Shown piece by piece: positions 46,024 to 61,000 of a stretch of 64,000 nt of DNA. A program made the translations under genes and the position numbers. The number at the start of each line of letters is the position of its first letter. Positions within the stretch are counted from its first letter, which is position 1. This stretch comes from Tridacna crocea (taxonomy: Eukaryota; Mollusca; Bivalvia; Cardiida; Cardiidae), in contig OX031059.1 of NCBI GenBank assembly GCA_943736015.1, positions 47,937,159 to 48,001,158 of the forward strand. The letters are read 5' to 3'. Under the pieces are notes generated by a model, which was given only the letters and a program-made list of their open reading frames with translations, had not been told where the DNA came from and ran no database searches.

Positions 46024-49000
46024 CTGAAACAGACAGGAATCATTATTCTTGCTAATATGACCATGTAGACACGAATTCATTACCACGTGGAGACTTTGTC
46101 ATGCAGCGATACGTTCTTTAAAACATCCTATCAAAAAGAGAAATTGATAATAATAAAATATGGCTTCGACTAGCACAAAGGTGAAAGACAATCGCACAGG
46201 GGTACAGCGCGAACCTCTCCCCTCAGAGGTATTTGGTCGAAGCTCCGGTCTAAGAGAGATAAACTTTTGAAAATAAATACACATCAAGGAGCTAGACTTC
46301 TACTATTGATTAGGTTTCATGGAAGTAAAGAACGAAATTAATCGATAAATAATGTTGAACAACGTATTTAATAATCGTTGTAAATAAATACACGAAGAAA
46401 GATCTTATTAACGACGTTCGCGATAGTTTCTCCTCATAAATACCACGTCCACATTTTACTAAAAACGGTGAGCATCAAACACAACTGATCTTGTCAATAT
46501 CTGCAGACTGGATCAACCGATAATTAAAACGGTTTCTTTTATCTCAAGCCAAATAATTACATGCGAGGCAAGAGTCTGAAATTACGCTTTTAAAAGATAG
46601 GATTGAAAGTCAAAGTGAATCACCTAACAACAGAAATATGTATGACTACAGATAATACTGCTAGCGCTCTGTCTGACAGACGTATCGTCGGGCAAAAGCA
46701 TACTTTCAGATGCAGATGCTTTAAGTTTGGTCTAGTCCAAAATTTTGTCACTTGGTAAAGACTTGCAGAAAACAAGGGGCTGTAACTCTTTCTCCTTAAC
46801 CAGGTTATTCCTTAGCTTGATGAGTCTGCAGCAGAAAACATTAGAAAACAATGATGTCAAAAGGAGAAGTTGCTCCTAATGATTGGTTTATCATTTTCGC
46901 ACAATGGTTTCTGACCCATCAAAGAACTGCGATACATGAATACAAGGTCTTGGTTTAGCGTCTGCAAACGCGTCAAATTCGGAAGAGTCTAAAACTAGTC
47001 GTTTGGTAATGGGTTAAGTGCTAATATCAGTATCATACTTGTACGCTAGGGATTGGTTTATTATGACTACCGAACTTTATTCTTATAAATATAGCTGAGT
47101 TGTTGAAGAAATTGAGATAATTTACTCCATACAGTGTCTTTGTCTTTGACAAACCCTACATTTACTCATTAGTTAGTGCCCCATCCACAAACTTGAAATA
47201 AATTTTCTTAATTAAGAGGGCCATGATGGCCCTAAAAAAGCTTATCTGAATCATTTGACCAAACATGACACATTTTCAATCTCTTTTGAGGTATTATGAC
47301 TAACATCCTCTCAAACTTTCATAATTATTGGACTGAAAATTTGGCCTCTTGCATTCTCTAGAATTTCTCTCAGTGACCTACTTTTTAGCCAAACATAGAC
47401 CATTTTCCCATTGTAGATATTACAAAAACAAACATTCTGACTAATTTTCAAAAGTATTTGACAGAAAATGTGTCTTCTAGAGTGTTCTGACATGGCGACC
47501 TAGTCTTTTATCCAATGTGATCCATTTTCAATTTCAAAATATTGATCATCAAGATAAACATTCTGACAAATTTTCATAAGTGTTGGATAGAAAATGTTGA
47601 CTCTTGAGCTACACAAGCTATTTAAAAAAAATTGACAATGTGATTTACTTTTGATCCGATGTGGCTCATTTTCAAACTCGTTCAAGATATCACTATGACA
47701 AAAATTCTGTCTAACTTTCATGAGTATTTGACTGAAAATGTGGACTCTAAAGGGTACACCACGTTTTGGTAAGATTTGACCCAATGACCTAGTTTCTGAC
47801 ATATCTCATTTTTTAAACAGTCAAAGACACAATCAAGGCAAATATTCTGACAAAGTTTCATGAATATTTGACTGAAAATGTGTCCTCTATAGCGTGCACA
47901 AGGTTTTTCTAAGATTTTTACCTCATGACCTAGTTCTTGATCTGACATGACTTATTTTCAGAGCCATTCGAGATATCTTCAAGACAAACATTCTGACCAA
48001 GTGTTATTAGTATTTGACTGAAAATGTGGCCTCGAGAGCGTACACAAGATTATTCTGAGATTTGACCTAGTGACCTAGTTTTTGACCTGACATAACCCTT
48101 TTCAATTACATCCGAGATATCAAGACAAACATTCTCATCAACTTTCAAGAGTTTTGGACTGAAAATGTGACATCTAGAGCCTATACAATGTTTTTTTTTC
48201 TAAGTTTTGTTCCATTGACCTGATTTTTGACTCCACATCACCCTTGTTCAAATTCTTCTGAGATACTATCAACATGAACATTCTGACCAACCTTCAAGAG
48301 TCTTAGAGTTAAAATGTGGCTTCTACAGCGTACGCAAGGTTTTTCTAACATTTGACCAAGTGACCTAACTTTTTACCACATACAACCCATTTCCTAACCT
48401 GTCCGAGATACGAGGGGTGTTCGAAAAGTTTCGGGACGATTGGCGTCATTATTTTATTTATTAAGATTTTTTAGTGGTTGTTTCGGTAGTAATAACTACA
48501 ATTGTATTCTATAGGTTAATCGAAACGAATAAACGAAGATATACGCCACACGTGATGAATGGTCACTATAGCAACGTCAAGTCGACATGAGCGGGGCACT
48601 TTGACGTCAATTCACAAAATAACTTCTTTTTAATTGCAAGTATTGATTACAATAAGCACTCCAGTATGTTTTTGAATTGTGTATGACAAAGGTATTCGCC
48701 CGCAAGGTGCCCTGTGTACTGCCATCAAAAGCTACAGTGAGTCACCAGTAAGAATTGCCTGAAACAGTACAGAGAACGTGGTGACAGCTTCTTGGTAGTA
48801 ACTTGGATTGGTTTGTATGATCCAAAGACAAGCAAGACAGTTCTGTGTGGAAAAACCCCTAATTCACCCTCGCCTACAAAAGTAATAGTGAAACGTTATA
48901 TTTTATTTAAATGAACGGACTTATTCTCTACAACACACTATCGATTGGAAAGACAGTCACAGCACAGTATTACTGGAATTCACGGTCTTTTTAAAACTAC

Positions 49001-52000
49001 ATTGTACATAAAATGATATTCTTATTTTATATGATGGCAGAATTGGTTGGTGAAACCAGTGATTAATAAACATAAGTTCGTTGTGGATGTATAGATGCAT
49101 AGGTTCAACCATAAGCTCGTTTCAGGTGAACCGACATGAGTTGATTAGGGCTGTATAGGAGAAACAACCAAAAGAACCCGGCGCATTCTACTTACATCAC
49201 AACAACGACACACCTTATACTTCATCAACTACCAAGAAAGTACCTGCTGATAGACAGAGTAACACTATTGAGTACCCACCATACTCCCCTGACTCGCACC
49301 GCGTAATTTTTGGGTTTTCTCCACTATCAAGCGTTACTGACGCAGTCGCAGTTTCGACGACGTCGATCACCTTCTCGTCGTGGACCGGGAATGTATAAGG
49401 AACTTTCTATCATCAGACTTCAAAAACTGTAGTAATTAGTGCGTACATAGGCATCAAAAGCGCATTGAGCATACCGTGAAGTATTTTGAACAACCGTGAC
49501 TATTTCAGACGTTTGTAAAGACAAACTTTTAACTCGGTGCATCAAGGTGCCCCGCTCACGTCGACTTGACGTTGCTATAGTGACAATACATCACGCGTTT
49601 CGAGTATCTTCGTTTATTTGTTTCAACCAGCCAATAGAATATGGTTGTAGCTGTCATTACCGAAAAACTCATTCATAGATTTCAAAATATAAAAGAATGG
49701 CGGCACTTGTCCCGAAACTTTTCGAACACCCCTAGTATAATTAAAACAATAGGAGATATAATCAAAACAAATATACGGACCAAATTTCAAAAGTTTTGCA
49801 CTGAATTTGCGGCCTCTAGAGTGTGCAAAGACATAAGGGTTTTCTAAGATTTACCCAGTGACCTAGTTTTTTTAACCCAACATGTCCGATTTTCAGAGTC
49901 GTCTGAGATATCAGGACAAACATTCTGACCAACTTTAAATAGGTTCACAGGTAAAATAAGGATTGCTTTTATCTAGATTTTTCTAGAGTATTTAATAAAA
50001 CAAATGTGGCTTCTAGAGCGTGCACTGAGTTTTTCTAAGATTTATGAGTATTTGATTGAAAATTCTAAGATTTGATATAGTGACCCAGTTTTTGACCCAA
50101 CTTGACCCATTTTTAAACTCCTTGGAAGTATTTTAAAACAAGACAAATATTCTGACTAACTTTCAAGACCATTATACAGAAAATGTGGCATCTAGACCTT
50201 ACACAAAGTTTTTGTAAGATTTGACCTAGAGATCTAATTTTTTATCTGACATGACCCATTTTTCCAAGTCGTATAAGATATTATCAAAACAAATTTTCTG
50301 ACCAACTTTAACAAGTATTGGACTGAAAATGTGAAATCTAGAGTATACACAAGATTTTTCTAAGATTCGACCTAGTGACATATTTGACCTATTTGTTTTA
50401 AGCTTGATTCTTTTAGTCTAGTGTTTATAGAAAAAAATAAACACAAAGTACAAATATTAGAACTTTAAAAGAAATAAATTTAAAAGATAATGTTTTTTTT
50501 TTATAATTTTTTTCCAAAAATAAAGGTGTTTTAGCCATAATGTAAGTTTTTTTTAAAAAAAAAAAAGATTGATACTCAGAAAACTCTAAATCATTTCCTT
50601 CGTTAAATTAGATACTTTACCAATGCAATGACAAAATTTGCTTATAATTGTTGCCATCGAATTGCAAAATATACATAGACATAGTTTTCATAGGAGAAAT
50701 TTCATCCTGAACTGCCGCAATGCAAGATGTACTAAAAGAAATATTCATAGAATTTTCCTAAAGCTTGTTACCCCCTTTCTATCTTCAATTCCCTTTTTAG
50801 ATCAGATAATATACTATCAGTAAAGTTTCATGAAATTCTTAGTGTCTTCAAAAATGGTGAAACTGAAGTAATCGCTTTTATGAATTACAGCATTAACATT
50901 ATACACTCACATGCTCAAATGAGAGACTGTAAACTGGACACAATGGTTGTGTATTGTCAGATTGGAGTGTAAAACCCGCCATTTATTTTCATCTTCTAGA
51001 AACTGGTCGTTTTCGACAGATATTACAATCAGGTCATCTGGGTCCTCTAATTCACCGTGTAGAGGTAATTGTATTCGAATATTTTTATCAGGTTGTGGGC
51101 CGAGTGACGTCACATTTATGACGTCTGTAGCGAAAACACAATCTCCACCGAAGCGCTCCAAGTTATCGGTCTTGAGGATCTGTGAAAGAAAAAATAAGCC
51201 GACAGAATTCATTCATTCATTCATTCATTCATTCATTCATTCATTCATTCATTCACTTAGTTGTCGTTTTAGATCATTAAGTCATTACCAAACGACAAAA
51301 TTTGGGGTTTGTCCAAATTTGCAGAAGACAAAATAAAAGTGACTGAAAATTTGAAACTTGTTTTGGCTACCAGCATTTTCTCCTTTTCCCAACATGTTTT
51401 CCAAAGGCTTCTTTCTCAGGGTCGTCAAAAGTAGGGATTGAGTGGTAATGGGTTAAACACATGAAAAGGAACTTGATTTTTTTAAATCTCAACGAGTCAT
51501 GTCAGAACCTTTGGTAGTCGGCCTTGATCGTGATCAGACTACAGTCGGGTTTTGGACCAAAAGCCCTAATTAGTTGGCCACTTTTCTATTCTTTAAGATC
51601 AACAGATGACTAGGTTTTTAATTCGAAGCTGAATTTTGGCCATAAAATAATCATCTTGATGACGATACACCTAACATTATCTTTATTTATGACAATGGAA
51701 AACGACAACGATAACTTTTTTTATTTTCAATGGAGGACTCCGGCCTATCAGACATACTAAATACAGAATTAAAAGTATAAACATGTCTGAAGTTAGGATA
51801 ACTAAGTTCACGTGTAAAATTTAGCATAAATAGGTTCACAGGTAAAATAAGGATTGCTTTTATCTAAATGTTTAATGTATTTGCATATCATCATTTAATA
51901 ACGTATTTCGAGGTTTGAATACTTAAATATGACACTTAACGTGTATCTGAAACTGGAATCGTCAGTCTGATCGTGATTATGTAATTTGCAAACGATACAC

Positions 52001-55000
52001 ATTATTCACTTAGAAGACTAACAGTTAAGACTTGGAAGTGGTGGTAAGTTTATAGAAATGTCTCAAAGTGGGCCTTAATACCACTGGAATTATCTTACTA
52101 GAAGGGATTTTTTTCTGAATCTTAAAGTGCTCTTCAAAACAAAATCGAAGGTAAAGTAATTCTTCAAACATAGGCACCTGAAATTTGAGTTCTGTTTCTT
52201 GTTTGAAAGCGCCAGCTGGAATTTCAAGACGGATATTTCGATTTTCGTCTGACAAGATGGTTCCGCCGTTTGCTCCTGTTTTGTAATAGTAAATTTGGGG
52301 TCTAACTATCACAGCAAATTTGTGGATTGTGCCCTTTTCTAATGGTACTTTGCCGAGGAAGAGTGGAACCTGATACATGAAAAGTAAGAAAATTATACAT
52401 GCTGACATCGGACCACCTAACCATGTCCAAACTGTATAGATTTACATGTACGATTTCTTTTGACTTTTTCATTTGAGGGTCATTTAACCCCTCTCCAAAT
52501 CAATAACAGGGCCATTTGACCCTCTTAAAATGAATAACAGAAGACATACGTGAAATTTAGGGTGCATTTCTAAAATTTGGATTCCAGATTAAAAGGAAAA
52601 GGGAGGCCAAAGAATACATTTTTGTATGTTTACAATTCTAACGAATGGCGTTGATCAGGACAGTTTTGTACAACACGAACCGTCTTATTTTGGCCCTTGT
52701 CTGAAATGGGATATTTTTTTCTGTTATTTTCTAATCAGTAATTTATCTCTCTCCCATCCACATTTGCAAATTTTACCGGTAAAGAAAAAAGGTGAGTAAT
52801 GTCATCGAAACTTATCGCATAGTCCTACCTCAGAACACATGAAATAAACATTACCCCTCTTTCCTCCGATGTTGTAAATTCTTTGAATTCAATATCTTTT
52901 GTTGTTCTTAGAAAACTTTCAAACTTTCCCGGATAGCCGTCCATTGGTATCTCAATCAGCATGGTACACGGTACGTTCAGGTTTAAAACACGAATTTCGT
53001 ATACATCACTGAAATAAAACTAAAATGTGTAGACCTAGACCAGACTAAGTTTTCGTGATCCTATGAGACCGGTAAACCATAACACAGTTTCATACAATTC
53101 TATTAGGGTATTGGCAAAAACTGTACCATTGGTTTGTTACACAATAAGAATAAATAACAAAGACATGACAATGTACATATTAAATTGAATACATATACTT
53201 CTCGGATTTAAATACAATAGATGTACATTATTGTTGCACGGTCAGGTGGCAGGCGACATGAAAACTTGTCTGCGGTTGTTGCAAGACATGTTGCCCCACA
53301 CCACAGCCGTGAAAACGTTTCCAGGTCCCCGGCCACATGACCGTATCAAGAATTTATTATAATGCAAAGTTTCACCATTCCAGTGCATATTCTGCGAAAT
53401 TTTCCCGTTAATGTATTCACGAATAGAGTATGCTGACGACAAAGAATTTCCCTTCTGAGTGCCCTGTTAACGTAGTACTTAAACCCGTAATAGAGAACAA
53501 CTATTTCCACAATAATATTATCCTACAAAATTTGCTATGATTAAAAAAGAAAGTTATTGTACTGCTTTAACCAAGCCACCTTTCCCTTTTTGTCTTTTCT
53601 AGAATTATCATTTATAAATCTAAAACCACTATATTTTCATTACAAAGAGAGACAGTAATTACCTCCCTTTTCTGGAAACTTACAAAAGAATCTACAAATA
53701 ATTTCAAGATAGGCATAAAGAAATTTCTGGTCGGTTAAAATGTGCAACAGTATTATACCTGTATAAAACCGTATTTATCAACTATCAAGAAAACTTTATG
53801 CAATGCAGCACTTGAGGTATTAGGGGATTACTACCTTAAATAAAAAAAACTGACGTCACTGAGAACTGACGTCACTGAAACCTTTGTAAAACATACAGTT
53901 TAGTGGATGAATTTGATGATGTTACTGCGATAGACATTCGTCATTTTTTCATTTAAACATGGATTTAAAAAATAACTTTCAAGGTCAGTGACAATGCATT
54001 ATAATGACATTTTGTCAAAAAGTAAAAGATCTCTATAGTTACCATTAACCACAATTTGGGTATCCCTTTAACATTACTATGAATGAAATTCGACAAGTTT
54101 CAATTTATCCACCTGACGAAGGGATGGCTCGTTTTAAATAAACCCGTGTATTTGTTGTAGAATTTGTTGTAAAAGAAACGATAGTAAACTCTTATGTTCG
54201 AACCTTAGTATTTCCTCGAGCCCGCTGACCGGTATCTCCAGATTTTTCGCATCGGCTGGTGTACGGTGTATGAATATAATAGGTGTAACCGGGGTTGGGG
54301 ATTCTAGTGTCACAACAACATTCAATTTCTCAAACTCTGTCGCAACGCCTGAGCTGACGATTCGACTTTGGTAATCAATTTCTCTGAAAGATGAGGGAAA
54401 AACTGCTGTTTAGGAATTAAGCAATCATTTTCGTTAAATCTTAACAAACAACAACAAATTTGGAATTATCCAAATAATATTGAAATTATTCAATATGGTT
54501 TTCCCACAATGTTTAAAAATTCCTTCTACTAAGGATCTATAAAGACAAGGAATTGTATGGTAGAGTGTTCAATGAATTGTTCTTTGAGTACCAAAATTAC
54601 TGAAAGGGATGTGTTCTGTGAGTGTAAGAAACCTTTCCAAAGAAAATTAAAGTTAATTTGTGGTCAGATTATCATGCAAATGATGTGACAGTTAGAAGAC
54701 CAGGCTGCTCTTTCAATGATCTTTAACAAACGACAAAATTTTGGATCAGTCCAAACTGACGGCACTTGCAGACGACAAAATAAACGTAACGCAAAAATTG
54801 AAATTTGTTTCCACCATGGTAGAAAACAATGTGGGGAAAGGAGAAAATGCTGGTTACCAGCATTTTCTCCTTTTCCCACAATGTTTTCAAAAGGTTTCTA
54901 TCTCAGGGCCGTAAAAACCAGGGATTGTTTGGTAAAAGGTCAAGTATACTGGCCGCACAGCATCCTGATACAGCTGTTACATCAAAAGAGGTATAACTGA

Positions 55001-58000
55001 TACGCGCCATCAAGATGTCCTTCAGTAACGACAAGATCTACTTCAGTAGTCAAAATCCATTACCCGGTTTTGTTGAGAGAAGAACTGTGTGCATTTGCTT
55101 CTTGCATCCTTTTATGTACTAAGCGTTTGATTTCCCCTCGTAGTCTGTATGTGCTTGGGAATAAATCATTCTGAAAACAATGCAACAGGGTTTGCGTAAG
55201 TTTAAAAAAAAAAAAACAGTATCAAATCCGGTCAATATACAATGAGCATTTTTATGATTGTTGTTACTGTAAATCCAAAGATTTAGACATCTACCCGGCT
55301 AAGACAAACGTCTGGGAATGCTGAATTAGCAAAAGTAAGATTAAATAATGAAAACTAGTTTTTTGGCCTTTGATAAGCATAAATGTTCAAGACAACTACC
55401 GTGAACTAAACATGTATATTTATTTACCTTGTCTTTTATGCTAGGGTTACAGCCACACATCAGTAAATATTCCATTGCTTCGCCGCGACCGTGTTCTCCT
55501 GCAAGATGTAAGGGTGTCTTAAGTTCCTGAAGAAAAAATAAAAGAAAGAACTGAGTCCTTATTTATCACATGTTATGACTGTTGAAACTATATTGATTAT
55601 AATGCATGTAAAAGTAAGGCAATATACTAGATGCAGTGAAATGGTCAAAGGTTGTCTTTGCTTCAACCCTTTACTCCATAGATAACCATTTCGACACATT
55701 GCTTGTAGGAGCCTTTGTAAAACATTGTGACAAAAGGTGAAATTGCTCGTAACGAGCAATTTCACCTTTTGTCACAATGTTTTCTTTGCTATCAAAAGGT
55801 GTCATATACACATAAGAAACGGCTTCATCCTTACCGTTATTTAGGGTCGTTAGAGATACCATAGAAATGCCTGATGGGGTAAAAGTTCAACTTTGCGGGT
55901 CATTGGATGCCATGTGCACTTAACCCTGTACCCCATAAGGCATTTCTATGGTATCTCTGATTGAACCTGACTAACAGCAAGGATGAAGCCGTTTCTTATG
56001 TGTATATGACACATTTTGATAGTGTAGAAAACATTGTGGCAAAAGGTGAAGTTGCTCGTAACGAGCAATTTCACCTTTTGCCACAATGTTTTCCAAAGGC
56101 TTCTAGAAGCAATGCGTAGAAATTGTATCTATGGAGTAAAGGGTTAACCAAGAAGCATTCGTTACCAAGGACACTTCGATTGTGTTACACATCACCTAAG
56201 TACTGTTCAATACGAGCGTAGGGAAATATTCTGGGTAACTAATAGAAATCATGTCTCCATAGTACGTCAAGTTAATGCTAGGTATAAGTATACCTTGTTT
56301 TGAATGTCCATAGAACATCCCAGGGTTGCCAACTGTACAATTGTTTCATGGCTTCCACCCATAGCTGCAATATGGACCGCTGTATTTCCGTTCTGAAATA
56401 ATTAAAACAACAGCATTTAACAAGGACGACGACGACGATAATCACAGGAGGGTTTGAAGATTTTCATTTAAACAAAATAGGTGATTCTACTGGTGTATGG
56501 TTTCCCTACCATCCAACCATACTTCGAGAATACTCTACCATTGTCTAGTTACAAAGCCAGTGGAGACGCATGTGTCAACCATACTTAACCGCAATTTGGT
56601 TCGGACCTCAGTCGAAGTCGTTTGAATAAAGCTCAAGTAATAAAGCTAAGATTGGGATACTTCTCTGAACATAAGGAGAAACCCTATATTTTGGTAAATA
56701 TGCTTGTAAGCGGTAGAGAAATACGTGTACATACACTACGAGGAAGAAAATACTCATTCATTCACTTTGTTCAGCTCAAACAAATAATTGACACTGAAGG
56801 AAGCAAATCAAGATTGGACAACTCAGAAAAGACTATTCCTCGTCACCTATTTCCGAGAGGCCGTCAGAAGTGGCGAACCGAGGATAATGATACAAAATAT
56901 AATTTTTTCCTTGGACCATTGAAAGTTACCTCGTCCATGGCATGAAGATCTGCTTTCAGTTGTACCAGTTCTAAGATAGTGTCCATCATACCTTGTTCAC
57001 AAGCGAAGTGTAGTGGTGTGCGTCCTTCCTATGGTTATAGTGATGAAAATAATAAAACTTGAGGATGATGAGAAGAATGGCGATGACTGAGAAAAGAATG
57101 GTTATAAAACAAATACATGTATAAAGTTATAACTACATAAGAATACATCTGATTGGCCCAAGGTCGTTTGCTCACAAAAAAAAAAAAGGCCTAGTAAAAT
57201 TGATACCCGAGCTAGTGAGAGAGAAAGAGAGACAAACAGACAGATAGACAAACAGACAGCTTAGCCCCCTTCCTTAAGATAACAAAAATATTGATAATGA
57301 TGTAACAGTTTTCATCAATTAAGATGATAATTGGCCTACAACACGCAAACAAGGGTATTCGGACATTTGCATAGTGTCATCCTGGATCAGTCTGCGCAGT
57401 CTGCACAAGCCGATCCGAGACGACATTTTCCGATTTCCTTTTTTTTGTAATTTTCTGTTTTGCGAAAGTCTATTGTTAGACAAAAATCTAATGTGGTTGT
57501 TACGTGCCGTCTGGCCGCCTGCGGGGACTACGCAGGCTGATCCGAGACGATACTTTACGCATATGCCCCAATGACCCTTTTCACGTGTTGAAGGCCAAAT
57601 AAGAAAGCTAAATTAATAAGCAACAACTTGCCACAAATATATAGATTGGAAAGAAGTTGACTCAAACAAGAATTGTTGGAAGTTCTGCAAATTCAAAGAA
57701 ATAATGTGACTTGAAATCAGGGTTGTACCGTATCTCTGCAGTTAATGTCAACCAAACTACTTCGAGCAGTAAACTCTGGCAATAACAGATAATGTCCTTC
57801 TTGGGCTGCGTAGTGTAATGGCTGTCTTCCATCCTGAAATTTTTCGAATTTATCTACGGTTTTCTATAGATTTCGTATGGTAAACATGCACAGAAAATAA
57901 ATAATTAGGTGGCCTATAAAAGAAGTTAAGAAGTGTGAAAACATCTAAGCTGGATGCAATTAATTCAGCTGACATTCTAGCAAGAATTTTCCAGTCAAAC

Positions 58001-61000
58001 AAATATCAGAAATTTACAGCTCCATAATCCCATCATTTGAAACTTGACATTGAAAAAGAACTTTTAATATATTTCTTCAAAAGATTTATCAACTCTTCCA
58101 ATTGGGTAATTACTGGGATTGGCTGGACTAGAGAGTTTCAAAACGAACCTAAAATACAGGGTCACACAATTATTAAAGATTCAAAAAATATATATTATCT
58201 CATCTGAATCTAAATTAGTTTAAAAACCTCAAATTCGTGTACTTGTTCCTACTCTCGTATGTCAAGCCGAATAAAAGTTATGTTTAGCTATGTGCTTAAT
58301 GATTGAAAGCTTTGTGTAGGTGTTATACATACATCATCGATTTCCGTAATGATCGCTCCAAATTTGAGTAAAAACCGTAAGTCGTCCACTGAACCTGTAT
58401 GCGCAGCGTAATGCAATGGTGTTCGGCCAAACTATAGAAAAAAAAAAAAACACACATTCACATATCAGGCGACATATCAGAAACTCGACCTGAAATAGTT
58501 TGTTATGTACAAGAACTTGTGAAACTTGTTGTACTGTAAATGCTGGCTGATGATAGGGCTGAAAAAATGTCCTAACAAACAAGAAATAACGCATAACATA
58601 TTTAAATTATGACTAAGTCGATTATTAATGAATGTGTAACTACATGTATAAGGGTATACAATAATTGGCTTTTCTGATGAAGCATGACCTTTATACTTCC
58701 AAAGTTTAGATCTGCATTTGCGGTGTATGTCATAGCTAGGAAGTCAATCTTTAAGTACGAAAAAAAAACCCGAAAAGCGCTACGTGCTGTATTCATCTAT
58801 CATTCAACTTCTATTCCAACAACATGTATAAATTCCAAGGTCTCAGTTAATCTATTCTCGGAAGTTAAAATAAGAACAATATGAAAAAGTTGTTAACAAA
58901 ACGATCCATGTCTATTTAGATCTGAACACTGACTTTTTTATGCTAGTTGGTGTAATAGATACGTAATAAGTACTACGATATCCGTACCTTATCCTTGCAG
59001 TTCCTATCAGCATCAAAGGCTATTAATTTTTGGAACCAGTCAGTCATGCTGAAGAAAACTGCTAAATGAAACACCGTCTCGCCGTCCTGTATGATAAGAC
59101 ATATGAATTAAAAAATAAAGTCAAACAATCTACTTGAAAGAAGAAACTCATAGATAACGGGGCAAGGTACCGGTAGGGTATATGTATCATTATAAGGCTG
59201 GACAACAGGCTAACCATGTATCGTATCTCTAAAGAAACATTAAATGTCTTGCTATCCTATATGAATGGCCAAAGAAGTACGTACTTAAAAGCTGTAAATC
59301 CTTCTTTAAGAAACAAGTGTATAGCTAGGAAAAAAACATGACATTCCATGAGTTAGTTATAACTATATTTCATCATATTAATAGTGATAAACCGTATAAT
59401 TTCATCGTTTTGATTGAGATAATATATCTTATGTCATAGACCCCTTGCATTGTATAGCATTGTAAAAAAAATGTGAAGCGTAAGTTGTCGCTGTTGTATG
59501 CAAGCATTACTGGTAAAACTGTTTTCATTTTAAATAAATGAATGATGGAATTTATTTCATTGTAAAAAGAATGAAGTTTAATACAAACGTTAGGAAAGAA
59601 AACATTGTGACTTTTTGCAGATAACAAAATACTTGTGACTTTAAAATTGAAATTTGTTTTGGAAAGGGTATAAACATTGTCGGAAAAGAAGATATTAATT
59701 TGTTGAAATGCTTCAATGGTATTATATATGATACGTGAAATTTGTGACTATGTACATCGTACTTGTCAATAAAGAATCTATATATCTATCTATCTTCAAT
59801 TTAAATGAAGGCATCTTTGCAAAAAAGGAAACAATGCAATAAGTTTGACTTTAATCAAAGATCAAATTCACTTATATAAAAAAATACTTTTGCTTTATGA
59901 GATTTTCAGGTTTTCATTTTTCCCCTCTTGTAGGCATTCAGAGAATACACCAAAAGGTAAGTGTTGTTTTTTTCATTATTAAAGTTTTATGTTAAAGAAT
60001 GGAGCTACTTCATGAATTCTACTCGTCTGAGTTACCTAGACTTGTTGGAATATACTAGCATACTTATAAAGATAGATCAACAGATTCAAAATAAGCAAGT
60101 TACTCAACCTACATCGTTGGGTTGGTCAATGTTGCAGCCACACGCAATCAGGTGTTCAAATATGTCACTTCGCTCATACAGCAGGGCCAGATGTAGTGGG
60201 GACATACCCAGCTATGGAAAAAACCCATGGTGAAATTTAGAAGAAGTTTCGCAGAAGTTATTGTACAAATACATCTATTTTTATTGAACAAGGAAAGCGT
60301 TGTTAACTGGTTCCTCCGCTGTGCAGTGGCTATGCATAAAAAGTTGGATTTATAATGAAAAAAAATCTACATGTAATTTGATCCCTGTTGGCGTCGCTGG
60401 TCGAATGAGACATCTTATAAAGAAACATGCCAATTAATATTCACTTGTTTATTAGCCAGTCGGGCAATACTTGGCTACAACGACCCACTTATGGATATTT
60501 ACGGTAATGATGCCCTTCATTGAAGAAATAAACGCTTTACTAAAACAGTTGCACCGAGTCCAATGATTACAGGTGTCTGCTGCACTAACACATCTAAAAA
60601 GATCTAAAAAGAAAAATCCTGTAGAAGTAAAGAATACCTTTATTTTCCAAAAGTCTTGTTTCTCTATGTCCTTTGGTGGCCAATGAGAATTACATACGCT
60701 AAGGTCGGTTGCCCCTCTTTTATAATCCTGAAAGTACAGTACGCAAGTTTGGTTAAAACAGAAGTAATTTTGAAAGATGATGTCATTTAAATACAGCCTA
60801 CAAAGCCAGTCTTAATCTGTTTCCCCGATAATGATAGATTTGCTACCCTTTCTGTTGAAACCCATGGAAAAAATTCAGCAATATCTGCATATAACACAGT
60901 AATTTCCACATTTGATTTATTCTGGTACAAATAAAATCTTAATATTCTCCAGCCAACATTTCACTCTTTAATCTCCATTTCTCTCTTTTTTTTATCCTCC

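Larger units (their letters stand above)
47213..50400. repeat. Tandem repeat array, ~140-bp unit, ~13 copies
   Basis: Begins with an AGGGCCATGATGGCCCT hairpin (47216-47232). Units contain GACTGAAAATGTGGCCTCTA, GTGACCTAGTTTTTGACC and ATATCAAGACAAACATTCTG. Landmarks at ~47329, 47458, 47586, 47727, 47870, 48016, 48158 and 48308, then again after the mariner. It lies in the intron between the terminal and ZU5 exons. Probably another HINE-like element. Confidence 0.85.

Noticed and set aside
47213-50400. CRISPR-like appearance of regularly spaced repeats
   Set aside because: The units are ~140 bp, diverged and without unique spacers, in a eukaryotic intron. A satellite-like array fits better.
56622-56945. 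107-codon plus-strand ORF
   Set aside because: It lies in an intron of the ankyrin gene and overlaps one of its exons on the other strand. No recognisable domain.
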